The translations under genes were made by a program, and so were the position numbers. From Adineta vaga (Eukaryota > Rotifera), in NCBI GenBank assembly GCA_021613535.1, contig CP075496.1, forward strand, positions 14,012,001-14,076,000: a DNA stretch of 64,000 bases, written 5' to 3'. The notes beneath the pieces were generated by a model. That model worked only from the letters and a program-made list of their open reading frames with translations, did not search any database and had not been told where the DNA came from. Positions 12,801-25,543 of this stretch are shown here, piece after piece. Position 1 is the first letter of the stretch; every line of letters begins with the position of its first letter.

Positions 12801-15800
12801 AAAAAACATCCATTATTTCAAGGTTTTGTTTGAATGAAAAACAAAAATAATATCATAAAACATTTCTTTTCTAGGTTGGTCACCATTAAAACTTATTTTA
12901 GTTGGTTTACTTGCATTATGTATTCTCGCATTGATTCTTGGCATTTTATTCTTTGTTTTTGGTAAGAAATTTAAGAAAAATAAAAGATCACCACCAGCTG
13001 CTACAACTACTACAACAACAAAAGCTGCAGTAACCAAAGGAATTTTATCAGACCCGAAATATCATACAGTGCCAAATGTTTGAAAAATTTTTGTCATTTT
13101 CTCCTATTTTTCTCTAATTCTTTCTTTTATTTCTCGCTTTGTCTTTTTATTTCTTCTTCGTCTTCTTTTAAGAGTGCGTTTTTCTTCTTATGTGTGTGTG
13201 CGAAGCGTTGTTTTCTCTTTATTTCTTGTGCAAGATGATGAACGATGATTACACTTCTATATTTTTTCTTCTTTTTTAATATACACACACACATATATTT
13301 CTGTGTATTTTACCTTATTGGCTAAATCAAGTGAAGCACGGTTAACATCATTGGAATCTTTAATCATTTCAACTTGAGATTTACCATATTTATCAATATA
13401 GAATGACTAAAGAAGACAAATGAAACAATATAAAGAACAAGAAATTCAACTCTTTATTAATTTACTTCAAGTCGAGAAGCTATCTCGGCTAATTTTGTTA
13501 TTCCTGGTTCTTTATAAATAAATTCTTGTCCATCAAGTTCATCAAATTTTGTTCCATAAAAGCCCACACGAAAATAAGTACCAAATAGACGTTTATTTCC
13601 CTAAAAAAGAGATCAAAAACATTCCCATTTTCTCTCTCTCTCTTCTTTGCTTTGCTTCTTCTCTACTTGAATTAATATTCGATTGAAATATTCATGTAAT
13701 TTACTATGAACTTGAGAAAGTTTCTTAAAATCTCGATTTGCTTCATAGATTGGTGTTAAAACATGATAAATATCATTGACTGCTTCATACATATGTGCCT
13801 TAAGGTAAACAAATGATATAGAAGATTAGAAAGGAAAACAAAAATAAATATTTACATGAGTAAGAAACACAGCAGCTTGTTCCATTAAACCAATAAAACC
13901 ATTTTCTGTAAAATATTTTCCTGTACAAATACCTTCATCACCCGGTGAAACGACATCATCACTAACTGCACTTTCTTCTAATAAATTCATCGAAATTTTC
14001 TTAAAAAACGAAGAGGAAACATTTTATATTTTATCTTTTTTCTTCTTTTCAAAAATTTCTCAACAAACTTGTAAAGTAACACAACCATTTGGCATATAAG
14101 ATTTTGATTCAAGCATACGAAGATATTCAGCAACAAGACTAGCTGCATGTGCTAAACACATTCCAGCTTCACCATAATGATTCATCTAGATTAATTATAA
14201 GAATTTTTATTTGAATTATCATTTTTTTTTCTTTTTAAACTTTGATACAGTTATGCTGAATTAGAAATAAGTTACTAGACAAAATTTTTTACGGTTACGG
14301 AAGTCCTTTTCTGGTTCAACATGTACCGTGACTGTCACAGTTTATATTAATAGGCAAGAGATTTTGATGACAAGTCATATTTTTAGATGCGCTTTGTACA
14401 TCTCATAGTCGGTACATTAAATGATTCATTATGAAAGTAGAAGTATGATGAATAATAGACTAAATATAAACCATTTTTCTTGAATCATTTCTAATCTTCA
14501 AAGAAATCTAAACTAACGTAAATACAATTTCATTTTTGTCAATAAAATGTTTTCTTTAAATATTGACATTGTCTCGATATGTTTCGAATAATATTTTTTC
14601 GTCTAATTCTCCTAATAACATAAGATAATATAGAACAATTTTGTTAGTCTAATCATTTTGTTAATCGAAGTAACTAAATTTCTTTATTGAGTAAATATCG
14701 AGTTCTTTTATGATAGATTATAACTCTAACCACATATGGAAAGAGCATTTCTGTTTTCATCGGAAAAGATTTTTCATCAACTGATAAGAAAAGACGAGTA
14801 GGCATGCCTAATCAAGATAATAATCTCTGATTATCCTTTTAGACAATCATTTCTAACCAATCAATCAGTCAATATAGAAGATAATTATTTCTTTAAAATG
14901 TCAACAATAACAAAAAGGTCAAAAGTGAAACATTTCTTACCGATAAATGTTTTTGAGCCATATTTTGTAACCAAGTAAGACGAAGATCTGGACTATTTTG
15001 ATAACAATTTGCAATACGATGCAGAAGATCAATTTCCATATCCGGATTATCCTAAATCCCAACAAAATGATATTTATGAAAAAACAGAAACACGCGATTA
15101 TTCATACTTTTGCTTCACGTAATTTAACTGTGTCACATAAAATCATGTATAAATTTGTTGCTAAATCTTTGACTTGACTTGGAAAAGCACTTTCTTGTAA
15201 ATCTGTATCACCATCAGCATAGGTTAAAATCGTTCGTAAAGATTTTCGTAGAAAAATTTCATTAAATTGTGATGTCGATTGTCCAACAAGCCATGATAAA
15301 GACATTGTTGCTTGCATTTTCACTCGTGAAAAGTTCTTATTAAAAACAAAACAAAAAAAACACGATAAGATAATTTTCAAATCTTGGTTTTTTTCTTACA
15401 TTTCCTATTTCAAAATTTTGTCTCATTAATAAATAAAGTGATGCTGATGCATGCGATCGAATTGTACTTAAACATGATGAACAATGTTTTAATAGACGTA
15501 AACATAGATCAGCACAATGTTCAGTATCTTCTTCAAAGAGAAGTTCCGGAAACTAAAGAAAATGAAGAGATTTATCATTGAAAGGAAGGATAGGAAAGAA
15601 TTTACTTTGTAAACAATTGAACGTTGATGAGAAAATAAGTTTTGTAATGTCCATGTACTTTGATTTAGAGCAAAAGCATGTAGAAGAATCTTGAGAAGAC
15701 CAGGTAAGAGTGTTTGATGACAATCGGTTGTTTGAACAACTTGAATTATTGTTTCGATCGTATCTAAAACGATCATTGTACATTCCGAAGCGAGAATACT

Positions 15801-18800
15801 TTCCAGATGTGCATCGATTGTTATATCTTCTTCACTTCTAAAATAGAGAAACGAAATATTTCATCGGATAAACCAAGAATTGATGGTGAAGATAATCATC
15901 GATTATTCTAATCAACACATTTATTTCTTCAATCTAATATCGATCTGAATATCAGAGATTATCTCTCTTGATTTCTTATCTAATATCAAATTCAAGATTA
16001 AACATGATCAATCTAACCTTTCGGAGTTTGCTTGTCTCCAATGAGTTTGATCTTTTCTCCAACGAAGATTATTTCCAGTTTTTGTTGGTTCTAGAAAAAC
16101 AAAAACAATTTTTCGCTTTTAACTTTTGTTTATCTAACCATGAGTTGATGGTAGTGGATTTTTTTGTTTATTTCTATTTAACATTTCAGTTCGTGCATTT
16201 TCAGTTCCAATAATTGATTTTTCTAATTGATTTTTAACTGATATCATCGAAGTCTTTTTCGTTGATGCACATGTTGATATTGCAGCAAGAACTGATGCAT
16301 GTCCACCGGCACCAATACGATGATGACGTTTCATTTGTTTTTTTCCTTTATATTCAAAACTTGCAATTGATAAATCAAGTAATTGAATTAAATTTTGAAG
16401 TTGGTCACGTGACATATGAATCCACCAATGACGAAGAACAGATGAATCGATATTTTTCAAAACCCATAATAAACAAACTAATAAATCTCGAGATGTTTCT
16501 TCACTAAATGTTGTCATTGATGAAATTCGTTTCTAAAGAAAAGCGAAAAGAATGAAATCGAAAAAGTATGTAACTAATTACAAGTGTTCCATCATTTTCA
16601 ATAGCCATTTCATCACCATTTGAAGTGATCAAATCATCCGTTGGTGTTACATTTGGACGATTTAATTGACCTAGACAGAAAGATTCGATTTTATATGAAC
16701 AAATGAAATATTTACCAAATGATGCATTTCCAGGATCAAATAATTTATTAATATTATTTGAAATAACATGAAGCAATGGTAAATAAAGTCTTGCTACACG
16801 ATTTCGATTCATTTTTTCATCTTTAATTAATAAACGTTGATCAAAATCATGACATGATAAAACATTTCGTAGAATATTTATCGCACGACTATGAAGCCAT
16901 GGAATACTAAACATTCAAAACATATATTTAAATCAACTCATTCGAAATATTCTTACTTATTTGATAAAACATTTTGTAAGTCATGTAGAATAATTCCAAC
17001 AAGATAATGTTCTTGTCGATATTCATAAGTTAAATCTGTTTGTTGAATTGATATTGTTCGTTGATAATTTCCATTTGTATTGTTATTATTATTGTTAGTT
17101 GACGAATAGGAATGCATACTTCCAATACTTGGTGAAGGTGATGGAGGTATTGATGGTAATAAGGGAAGATTAAGTGCAATATAATGTTCATGTGAACAAA
17201 TGATTCGAATGAAATCTAATTTTAGAGATATGAAATATGTTGTATCAATGGGTTGACCATGAGCAATTTCTAAATCGAACTAAAAATTTCGAAGAGAAGT
17301 GTGGAAAATATTGAACTTTAGTAAACATACTTCTTTACAATAGATTTTAATCAGACTAAAAACAAATCCTCGATCCATAAGTGATAGACAATCATTGATA
17401 AAAAATGCTAATGAACTATTTAATTGTGTACAATGAAGTTTTCCATCAATTCCATTTCGTTGAGTATGATGTTGTCGATCAAGTAATTCTCGAATAATTA
17501 ATCGTAATAATGTTGTTATATCATCACAAAATTGATAGGAAAATCGATGACGACGTTCAATTGTAAAACGATTTGTTGTATGTAAATAATGTCCCATTGT
17601 TTTTATCTTTTTAAAATCAACATTTTTCTTTGCTATTCAATTTATTTCAACTTACTAATAATTCAAAGAAAAACCAACTATTTCCAAAAGCAAAATCTCG
17701 TGTAGCACCTGATGAAACAACCCATTGAAATAATAATTCTTCATGTAAAGGCTAAAAGGAATTATTCGATAGCAAAAAGAGTGTTTTCCCAAAGCGATAA
17801 GAAGCGTTAGTTTAAAATACAACAGTAATCCCTTGTTCTCTCTTTCCCTCTTTATCCCAAGAATAAAACTGAATGAAAGTTGATCTCACTTACATGAAAA
17901 TGATTCACTATCGATGGAAAACAAGTTGAAATGAGAAAAGGGAAATATTGAATCGACTTACTTTTCGTTGTTGTGCTGCTTTATTTGAATAAGCTGAATC
18001 TTTAACGATTCCTTGAGCAGAATCCATTGATTGTTTTCCAGATGAAATACCTGAAGATATGAGATTTCCATTGGCAGCAGCAAGTGCCAATTCATCTTCA
18101 GGAGATAAAGATGGACTTGGTAAATCAGGATTTGATGTACTACGTGGAACACGACGTTGAAAATAGAGAGAACTTGGACGAAGACTTGCAGATTTTGATG
18201 AGATTGCACTTATATCTAAAACAAATAGATATAATTAAAAGATTGTTTACGAATGAAAATATCTAACCTGTTTCATTTGGTGTATGTAATGTACATTCAT
18301 AATGAATATATGTTAATAATAAACGATTTCTTCCTTGTGTATCATTAAGATCAGCAAGAAGATCACGTTGAATACGTTGAACAATTTTTGTTAATGTTTC
18401 AAAACATGTTTGATTAACATTTACTAAATTAAATAAAATATTTTGCTCTTCTATCGAGATTTGTATCAAAATAAAATACGTACAAATATGTCCATTGAGA
18501 ATTGGTGCTCGAACTAATAGAGAAAGAAGTGTATCGAGAAGAATATAAAGAAATTGAATAAGTTTTTCTGCTTGAGCCCAAACAGTATCCATAATTGCTT
18601 GTTTAAAATCTTTATCTGTTATTTGATAATTCGAATGATGATGATGATGAGTTTTATATGCTTGTTTTCGTAATTGATTATACATATGAAAAAAGTTTTC
18701 TAATCGTTCATCCTATTGTAGAAAACAAATTCGAAATGAAATTTATCATTGAAGAAAAATAAAGACGAACGAGTGAATGAATTGTTGATGATGGACGAAT

Positions 18801-21800
18801 TGATAAAGAAAACAAAGGTTTATGACTATCAGCCCATTTAACATTATTCACATCATGATTCTAAAGATATAAAATCCAATAGAATCATTTAAAAATCCAT
18901 ATTTTTCAACTTTACCGTTGGTGGTACAAGTGAATAATTATGTGGTGGTCTTTCATATGCAACAGGAAGATTAAAATCTCCATGAATCAATTGATTATTA
19001 TTCAATAAAGGAAGCCACTAGAAATGCAAAATACATCTTCCTAATCAATCGATAGAGAAACTCTTACCGTATATCCAATAGGAATTTCAACAGGTGCATT
19101 TTCTTTTGGTTGACAACTGATATGTGAAAAGGTAAAAAAGAGATGATGATTTTCATCAAGAACAGCTGGAAGACGAATTTTGACTTCATCATAGAATGAT
19201 GGTGATTTTGAATGATATAGTACTGGTAAATAAACTTCTTTGATCATTTCTTGTCCAGATGATTTACCAAAAATTAATGGTAAAGAAAAGATTTCTTCTT
19301 CTCCGCCCATTAATTGAATTTTTACTGCAATATTTCTTGCCGATGCCGAACCACGGGTTGTTAAATTCGATAAATTCACAGATAATGGATAAATGTAAAG
19401 AAGATTTCGATAAGATGTATGTGGGAGATAAATTTCACGTGGAGGAAATTCAAGTAATTCTTTTATTGGACGTTTTGTATCATCTGTATAAGGTTTTAAA
19501 CGATTTAATTGTGGATCAAGACAACAATCAACTGTATCACCAGGATGAATTTGATTAAATTCAAAACGAATAAATGCTAAAGAGAAGAAAATAACATTCA
19601 TTGGAAATCTATAAATATTCTATTCTTACCAGGAATTGTCTTTGGTTTCTTTGCTAATGTTGGTGGTTTACGAAAATCAGTAAGAAATTTGAAAATATCT
19701 TCATCACTCAATCGTTCACTTTCTTGTTTATAAACTCCTTTTAATGTTAAAATAATAGTTCGATCAAAATTTGCTAAAATATGAAAAAATTCATCAGATG
19801 TTGATGAAAGATTTGCACTTGTTTGCGTAGCAGTTGGTGATGTCGGAGGAATTTGTCGATCATCACTTCGTTTCGAATTATTTCGTGTTAAACTTTCATC
19901 ACGTGAACGTCGAAAACTTTCATAAGCATTACGAAGACCAGCTGCTCCAAGACTTTTTCGTTCTAAACAAAAAACAAAACTGAATTCTTTTTCAAGAGAA
20001 ATTATTTGAATTTTACCAAGACTCGAAGCTTTTGCTGTTGAATTCATTAATTCCGAATTCGCTGGTAAAGTACTTGAATGACTTGAAAGCATTGTTTCTT
20101 GTTCGATTTCTTTGAGAATATCACGTAAACTAATTGCTGTCCAAGCAAATGGCATTCGAAAACGACCAAGACGTTGACAAAATTGTATTGCTTGTTCATG
20201 ATAACGTTGTTGATTCTATACAAAAAATGAATCATTCATGGAAATCTTAAGAATTCTCTTCATTTACTTTTAAATCTTGTTTCATATAAGGTTCAGCACA
20301 ATCAGATAAATCACCTTGTTGTAAAATTTTTTCGATCTAAATTTTGACGAAGAAATGATTTGTTAGAGAAGAAGAAGAAGAAGAAGTAGAAGTGAATTAC
20401 TCGAATGATAAGATAAATATCTGGAGATGGAAATGATATTGGAAATATCGCCGAAAGACTTAATGTTGAACCATCAACTGCTGGTCGAAGATGAATCATT
20501 TGTTTTAATGAATCAGAATTTAAATCAAAATGAAAATTTTCCGAAATCTAAATTCAACAAAAATTATTTTAATCAAAACTTTCTAATTCAAATTACTTTC
20601 TTTCGTTCTTTAAAATCATATAAAGCTAATGTAATGAACATTGGTTCCATCTCTGGTTCAAATCTAAATTAATAAAAATTCAACGATCAATCATCACATA
20701 AATATATTTCAAATTACTTGAAATCTAAACATTTCACTTGTAATTTAAATGTTGTATAAGGTTGTAAGGGTTCCGATGGTGGACGATATTCAATACAATC
20801 AGTCTACAATGAAATACTTTCGTTGAATAAGAAAAGAATCAAACAATAAATATTTACATCAGCTTGAGGTGGATATGAACTAAATAATTTTGAATAACGA
20901 TTTTTTCCTCTTAATAATTCATTTTCTTTATCAACACTTTCAATTGGAATTCGTTCAACTAAAATTTTCCGATAAAATATTTCAAATAAATTCATATTTT
21001 CGTTTTTCATTACTTAAATGAGGCATAATTGTATCTGGTTCTGTTTTATCTAAATCATCTTTTGCTAAAGCCCAACTACTTTTAATTGGATTGATAATTG
21101 AATCATTAATTGTCGATTTCCTTGGACTATCCTAAAAATAACTCGTCAATTAAATTATCTGCTTGATTAATCGAAAAGAATTATTTACTCTTTCTTGATC
21201 GATTAACGTTTGACGATTGTCATCAATAAGATCGATTTCATAATCTTGTTTTGGAATTTGTTTTAATGCTTGAAGTTGTTCGTGACGAACATTTAATAAT
21301 GTAATTGCACTACCATAATGATTATAACTTGACAAAAGATAAACGAAAAAAAAAAAGATTAGAAGGAAGTTTTTTTCAAAGAAATGTTTTACTTTCGACG
21401 AAGATAAAAATGTTCACCATTGAAACTTTGTAAACAATCACGAATATGTGGATCATTCAAAGCTCTGAAAGTGTAAAACAGGTGAAATGTGTTGTTATTC
21501 TTTTGCTAATTGATGATTTACTCTTTTTCCGGAATAATTGGAATAATGGTTCGATATTGTCGTTCAAGTCGAATGAAATCAATATCATCTGTTGGATATT
21601 CTAATAAATGTTTTAATGGATCATTTTCAATTTTTTGTCGATGTTCATCCAAATATTCTTCATAATCGATTGGATCGATTAGATCAGTTACATTCGTTGT
21701 CATTTTATTTGAATAATTCTAAGAAGAAGAAAAAAACGGCAACAAAATTCGATCGAGAAAAAAGTCTCATTATAATGTTTACTGAATCGATAAACGTTGA

Positions 21801-21973
21801 TTCGATTTCTTCTTTATTTTCATTGAATGGAAGCGACGAAGTTTTTGGTTCATTCGAAAGAAGAGAAATAACTTCTTGCAAATGTTCTCTACAACAAAGA
21901 AATCAATGATTTTTTTTGTTTAAACAAACGAAAAAAAAATGAACACCAACCGAAGACGAAGTGTACCGGCCAT
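6806..21973 (-). CDS. DOCK6/7/8-type (zizimin-related) Rac/Cdc42 guanine nucleotide exchange factor, multi-exon
   Basis: This is a large multi-exon minus-strand gene. Translation probably starts at 21973 (MAGTLRLR, short first exon, 2-nt phase carried over). The N-terminal exons carry the DOCK-C signature ([12 protein letters not shown], then the RTIIPIIPE region). A segment near 20.2-20.3 kb ([15 protein letters not shown]) matches DOCK7. The C2-like DHR-1 lipid-binding domain lies at about 19.04-19.68 kb, with [19 protein letters not shown] and [17 protein letters not shown]. The catalytic DHR-2 runs from about 15 kb to the end, with [65 protein letters not shown], and the [15 protein letters not shown] and VNQGPFEVA region. 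Family members activate Rac and/or Cdc42 at membranes in migration and polarity. Introns are mostly 50-70 bp, with one of 5.7 kb at 7576-13313. I did not check every splice junction. Confidence 0.9.
9700..9733. repeat. (ATTC)n microsatellite
   Basis: About eight consecutive TTCA/ATTC tetramers lie inside the large DOCK intron. No function is implied. Confidence 0.9.
11734..13083 (+). CDS. Small single-pass membrane protein nested in the DOCK intron
   Basis: Two exons, 11734-12076 and 12875-13083, give 183 codons. Donor G/GTAAGT and acceptor TTTCTAG/GT agree in phase (one nucleotide carried). The first 115 or so residues are acidic and rich in Asp, Glu, Thr and Ala (start [15 protein letters not shown]), with no signal peptide. 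A hydrophobic helix follows ([20 protein letters not shown]), then a basic stop-transfer patch (GKKFKKNKR), a Thr run and a short tail. I expect a type-III-like single-span protein with an acidic N-terminal side. Family is not recognised. It is transcribed opposite to the host gene and has its own 798-nt intron. The clean splice phase and the well-formed membrane anchor argue that it is real. Confidence 0.7.
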
Positions 21974-22138
21974 TGCATTCCGCGTTGAATAAAACGTCAA
22001 GTAAAATAATCATTAATCAATGATTAGACATGAATGAACGAGTCAGAATAGATCAATAATGGAAACAAACAATTGGCTATGTGCGCCATCTCTTTATTCA
22101 TTAACTCGTCAAAAAAAAACAGAGAGAAGAATGAATTT

Positions 22139-23946
22139 TTACAACCAAAGGCGAAATGTATTAGCGCTATAGTCTGTTAGAAATGAATCATTATCAGATA
22201 AATTGCAATTTTCTAACACCCATTGACGAATACCTTTAGATAGAATTGTTGAATTCAATTGAATATTTGCAACACCGAATGAAATTAATCGTTTCCATTG
22301 CGATAAATGAGTAAAAATCGAGAGAATTAATGCTTCAGCCGATTGTTTCTCATCTTTGAAATGAAAATATAAATGTCGTAGAGATGGACATACACATGCA
22401 AGACGCGTGACAATTTCCACCATTGATTCAGAAGTTATTTCTGTAGTTACACCAATCAATAAATCTGTCATACGATATCCTAATAATTCACATAGATTAT
22501 TATCATTTAGAAATGGAGCAATCACTTCATAATTCAATGCAAAATGATATAAATTCGTTGATACTTCAAGTAATTTCTTAAAATCATTTAGATCTATTGG
22601 AAAATGTTGTAAAGCGACAAAAAATGTAAGAAAAGGCATTTTTCGAAGTTGAATTTCTTGAATTGATTCTAAAATATAATTTCAATCGATCATTTCTTTT
22701 CAATTAATTCTTTCTTACGTGGTAAAATCTTTGAAGATATTTGTAAAACAAGACAACGCATTCGATAACATTTAAGAATAATTGGAAATATTTCCGCTAT
22801 TCGTGATGAAACTTCAAATAAAGTTAAACATTTAACATCAATTCCAAAATGGGTATTGAATATTGGATTTTTTGCTACAGAACATCGAAGAATTAGATAA
22901 GGACAATGAAAAGGTAGAGAATAAAGTACTAGACTTCTTTCATCGTCAGTTTTAAAACAAAGGAATTCTTGTGAAAAATTTTTCCAAGTCGAAAGAATTT
23001 CTATTGGATCAACAAACGATGGATAATGAATTTGAAGAAAAAACATGAATTTATCTAATGAAAATTTCGATAAATGTTCATATAATTGATCTCCATGAAT
23101 CAAATCGAGATCATAATCTGTACTTATCTGAATAATCAATTCTTTAACATTTGGAATACGTGGAAATATGGAAAGAAGTTCAGTTAATGTCCATGAATAA
23201 AGTAACGATCGTAAACGAAAATATTTCAATGTTATAATCGGAATTAATTCAATATCTTCATTCAATTCAATCATTTCATTATTAGTTTCTACATCAAGAT
23301 ATTCAAGTTGACGTAAACAAGTCAAAAGTCGATGTAAATCATTGAGATTATCTAATTGAAGAGTTAATTTTGTGATATGTAAATAATTTCCATTAGTTAT
23401 ATTTTCAAAAGAGAAATATAAAGAATCATCATCGATAGAAATTGTTTGTAAACGAGAATTATTTGCATTGAAAATTGTTTGTAATAAAATATCTCGTGAA
23501 GTTGAACTAACACCCATTTCGTATAAACTAGCGATTTTTAATTCGATTAAATTGGGTAAATTTTCAAGAGATAGAAGAAATTTCATTAATGAATCGATAA
23601 CAAATGTTGTAAGAATTAAACGTTGAAGTTTTGGAAATATTGATGACATTTGATTAGCGAAATAATTAAGAAAACAAGTAGAAAGAACACCTTTCCAATC
23701 ATTACTAATGACTAATGAAGAAATATTTGAACCTATTTCAGGTAAAATTGATTGACAGAGAATATTAAATTGTTTGAAAGGAATTTGTCCTAAGACAACA
23801 TGACGAGAATAATCACTGATTGTTTGACATAAACGAGAATTTAATTTATTAAATGAAAAAAGAATTTCTGTTGAAGATAAATATCGACAAATCAGAAGAA
23901 GAATTTCATCAGGTAAATCTTCAAAATTTGTCATTGAAAAAATCAT
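22139..23946 (-). CDS. F-box protein with LRR-like C-terminal region, copy 1
   Basis: Two exons, 22719-23946 and 22139-22668, with a 50-nt intron (CAC/GTAAGA to TTTTAG) give about 585 residues. The N-terminus carries an F-box (FEDLPDEILLLICRYLSS, residues about 8-45), which in the family binds Skp1 in SCF ubiquitin ligases. The rest is leucine-rich with irregular LRR-like spacing and presumably recognises substrates. Cysteine-containing segments such as LVISNDWKGVLS recur in the neighbouring paralogues. The start at 23946 lies about 10 nt after a TTTTAG acceptor, suitable for leader trans-splicing. The 3' end is only about 165 bp from the DOCK start. The substrate cannot be named from sequence. 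Confidence 0.8.
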
Positions 23947-24239
23947 TGTCGATATCTAAAATTTTGATTTAAAATCAAAACAGAAAATGACTATCCTACA
24001 TTGTTTCATAATATGTTTTCTATTTGTCGTTTTCTTCTCCTTTAGTACACAGCCTTATTATTATCATATATACGAAGAAAAAAAACACGTGGTTTGTTTT
24101 TTTTTTTCAAAGAAAGAAAAAGAAGAAGCTTGACATTGTTTTCTGTGTTCTCCAGAGCGGTTTGAAAGCACGAAATTTATTGACTCTATATTTGAATTTA
24201 GAACCACAAATCGAAAGGTTTTAGATTGATCTAATGTTG

Positions 24240-24897
24240 AATATCATTGAAAAATAGATCATTTCATATGAGAACATCTATGATACCAAGTGATATTAAA
24301 GATTTCCATTCATTTATTGGTAATCCAGGCCATACGACAACTTTATTCAATCTTAGTTGGTAGAAAATTCTCATTAATACGTAAATTAAGTATTTGTGAT
24401 TGATGAGATTTCTTTAAAATAGGATAAATATCAACAATATGTGATGAAATATCATATAATGAACAATCTTTTTATTTGAGACGTACAATTTTCAATAAAA
24501 TGTTTGTCTTTAACTTGATTCAGAGGAAAGATAAGAGAATCATTATCGAATTTAATCGATGATTATTTGCAGACAATATTTCATATAACAAATGATTCAC
24601 ATTCTAATAAATTATTCGTTGTATCATATTGATAATTTAGATTTATTTCAAATAATTTCGAAATGTTTAAGACATTTTATGGGCAAAATCACTACGAAAA
24701 AGTTTCGATAAAACTCCTTTCCATTTATTACTTAGAATTAAAGATGAAATATTCGAATCAAGTTGAGGCAAAATTGACGAACAGAGATAACACAATTGTT
24801 TGTATGGAGTTTGACCAATAATAACATATCGACAATAATCTCTAATCGTTTTTAATAATCGATAATTAAGTCCATTAAAACCATAGAGTGAATCCAT
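24240..24897 (-). pseudogene. Decayed F-box paralogue fragment
   Basis: The best-preserved part, about 24667-24897, reads FNGLNYRLLKTIRDYCRYV and then SNISSLILSNKWKGVLSKLF. This is a clear counterpart of residues about 30-105 of the flanking F-box proteins. It lacks the F-box start and ends in a stop. Further minus-strand sequence down to about 24240 has family-like pieces broken by stops. It sits between two intact copies in the same orientation, so it is a dying member of a tandem array, cut on its 5' side by unrelated sequence from 24898 onward. Confidence 0.7.
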
Positions 24898-25215
24898 GCG
24901 GACCCAGCCACTTTTGTGGAAAGGTGTTTTTCTCGCATCAAAGTATCAGTATGCTCTTAAAAACACTTTTGGTGAAAAAAAGGTCTCTTCTATTAAAAAT
25001 TCCGAGTTTTGGAGCAGTTTTTCGGAACACCTATGATATGTTTTTCTATAGAGAGAAAATGTCAGGAAAAAGCATATTTTTGTGTTCAAGAAGATAAAAC
25101 AAGTATAGAAACATTGGATTAGTCCTATTGAAAGTCTTGAGTGCTGAATCATTTTTCTCTAGATTCATGAATCGAAGACTAAAGAAATTTAGTTTACGGA
25201 GAAAATGAAAAGAGC
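24898..25215. mobile_element. Unrelated insertion-like segment truncating the F-box pseudogene
   Basis: Homology to the F-box family stops abruptly at about 24897. The next 300 bp or so bear no family resemblance and no long conserved frame. The sharp boundary suggests an insertion or recombination breakpoint. I saw no terminal repeats or target duplication, so calling it a mobile element is inference. Confidence 0.3.
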
Positions 25216-25218
25216 TGT

Positions 25219-25428
25219 TCAATCTGTCTGAATGTTGTGTACCATCATCCTTTTCTTTGATTCAAACGTATGACATGTTAGACATAACCAGTAAATTCGA
25301 GTATAAGCCACATCATATTGGGTAACCAAATATTTCGATAACTGCGATGACACAGCCACGATTCCTTTTGGTACACGTGCAGACTTTGCATGATTTATCG
25401 GATGTTCACAACATTTTCGTCTTGGCAT
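25219..25428 (-). CDS. Short Cys/His-containing hypothetical protein or fragment
   Basis: A 69-residue frame starts MPRRKCCEHP and contains a WLCLTCHTFESKK segment, so a CC-x-H, C-x2-C-x-H arrangement may be a zinc-binding remnant. It stops at 25219 without a visible splice donor to a continuation. It may be the first exon or a fragment of a lineage-specific zinc-finger-like protein. No family is recognised. Confidence 0.3.
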   Translation of the reverse strand: MPRRKCCEHPINHAKSARVPKGIVAVSSQLSKYLVTQYDVAYTRIYWLCLTCHTFESKKRMMVHNIQTD

Positions 25429-25543
25429 TGTAATACAGTTTTGGGAAAAGAAGAGATACTAGTAGACACACTCACATTATATCGCTATTTTTTACTAAAA
25501 TTATTATTTTTTTTATTAATAATTATATAAAAAAAAACATTCT

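Larger units (their letters stand above)
7576..13313 (-). other. 5.7 kb DOCK intron containing an opposite-strand gene
   Basis: The upstream exon ends with a donor at 13313 (AATAAG/GTAAAA), coding for the end of a DHR-2 segment (SLDLANK). The next exon starts after TTTTTAG at 7575 with [13 protein letters not shown]. In the family these two segments are contiguous, so everything between is intronic. It is about 100 times longer than typical introns here. It contains the plus-strand gene at 11734-13083, simple repeats such as (ATTC)n at about 9700-9733, and otherwise no recognisable coding sequence. Confidence 0.85.
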
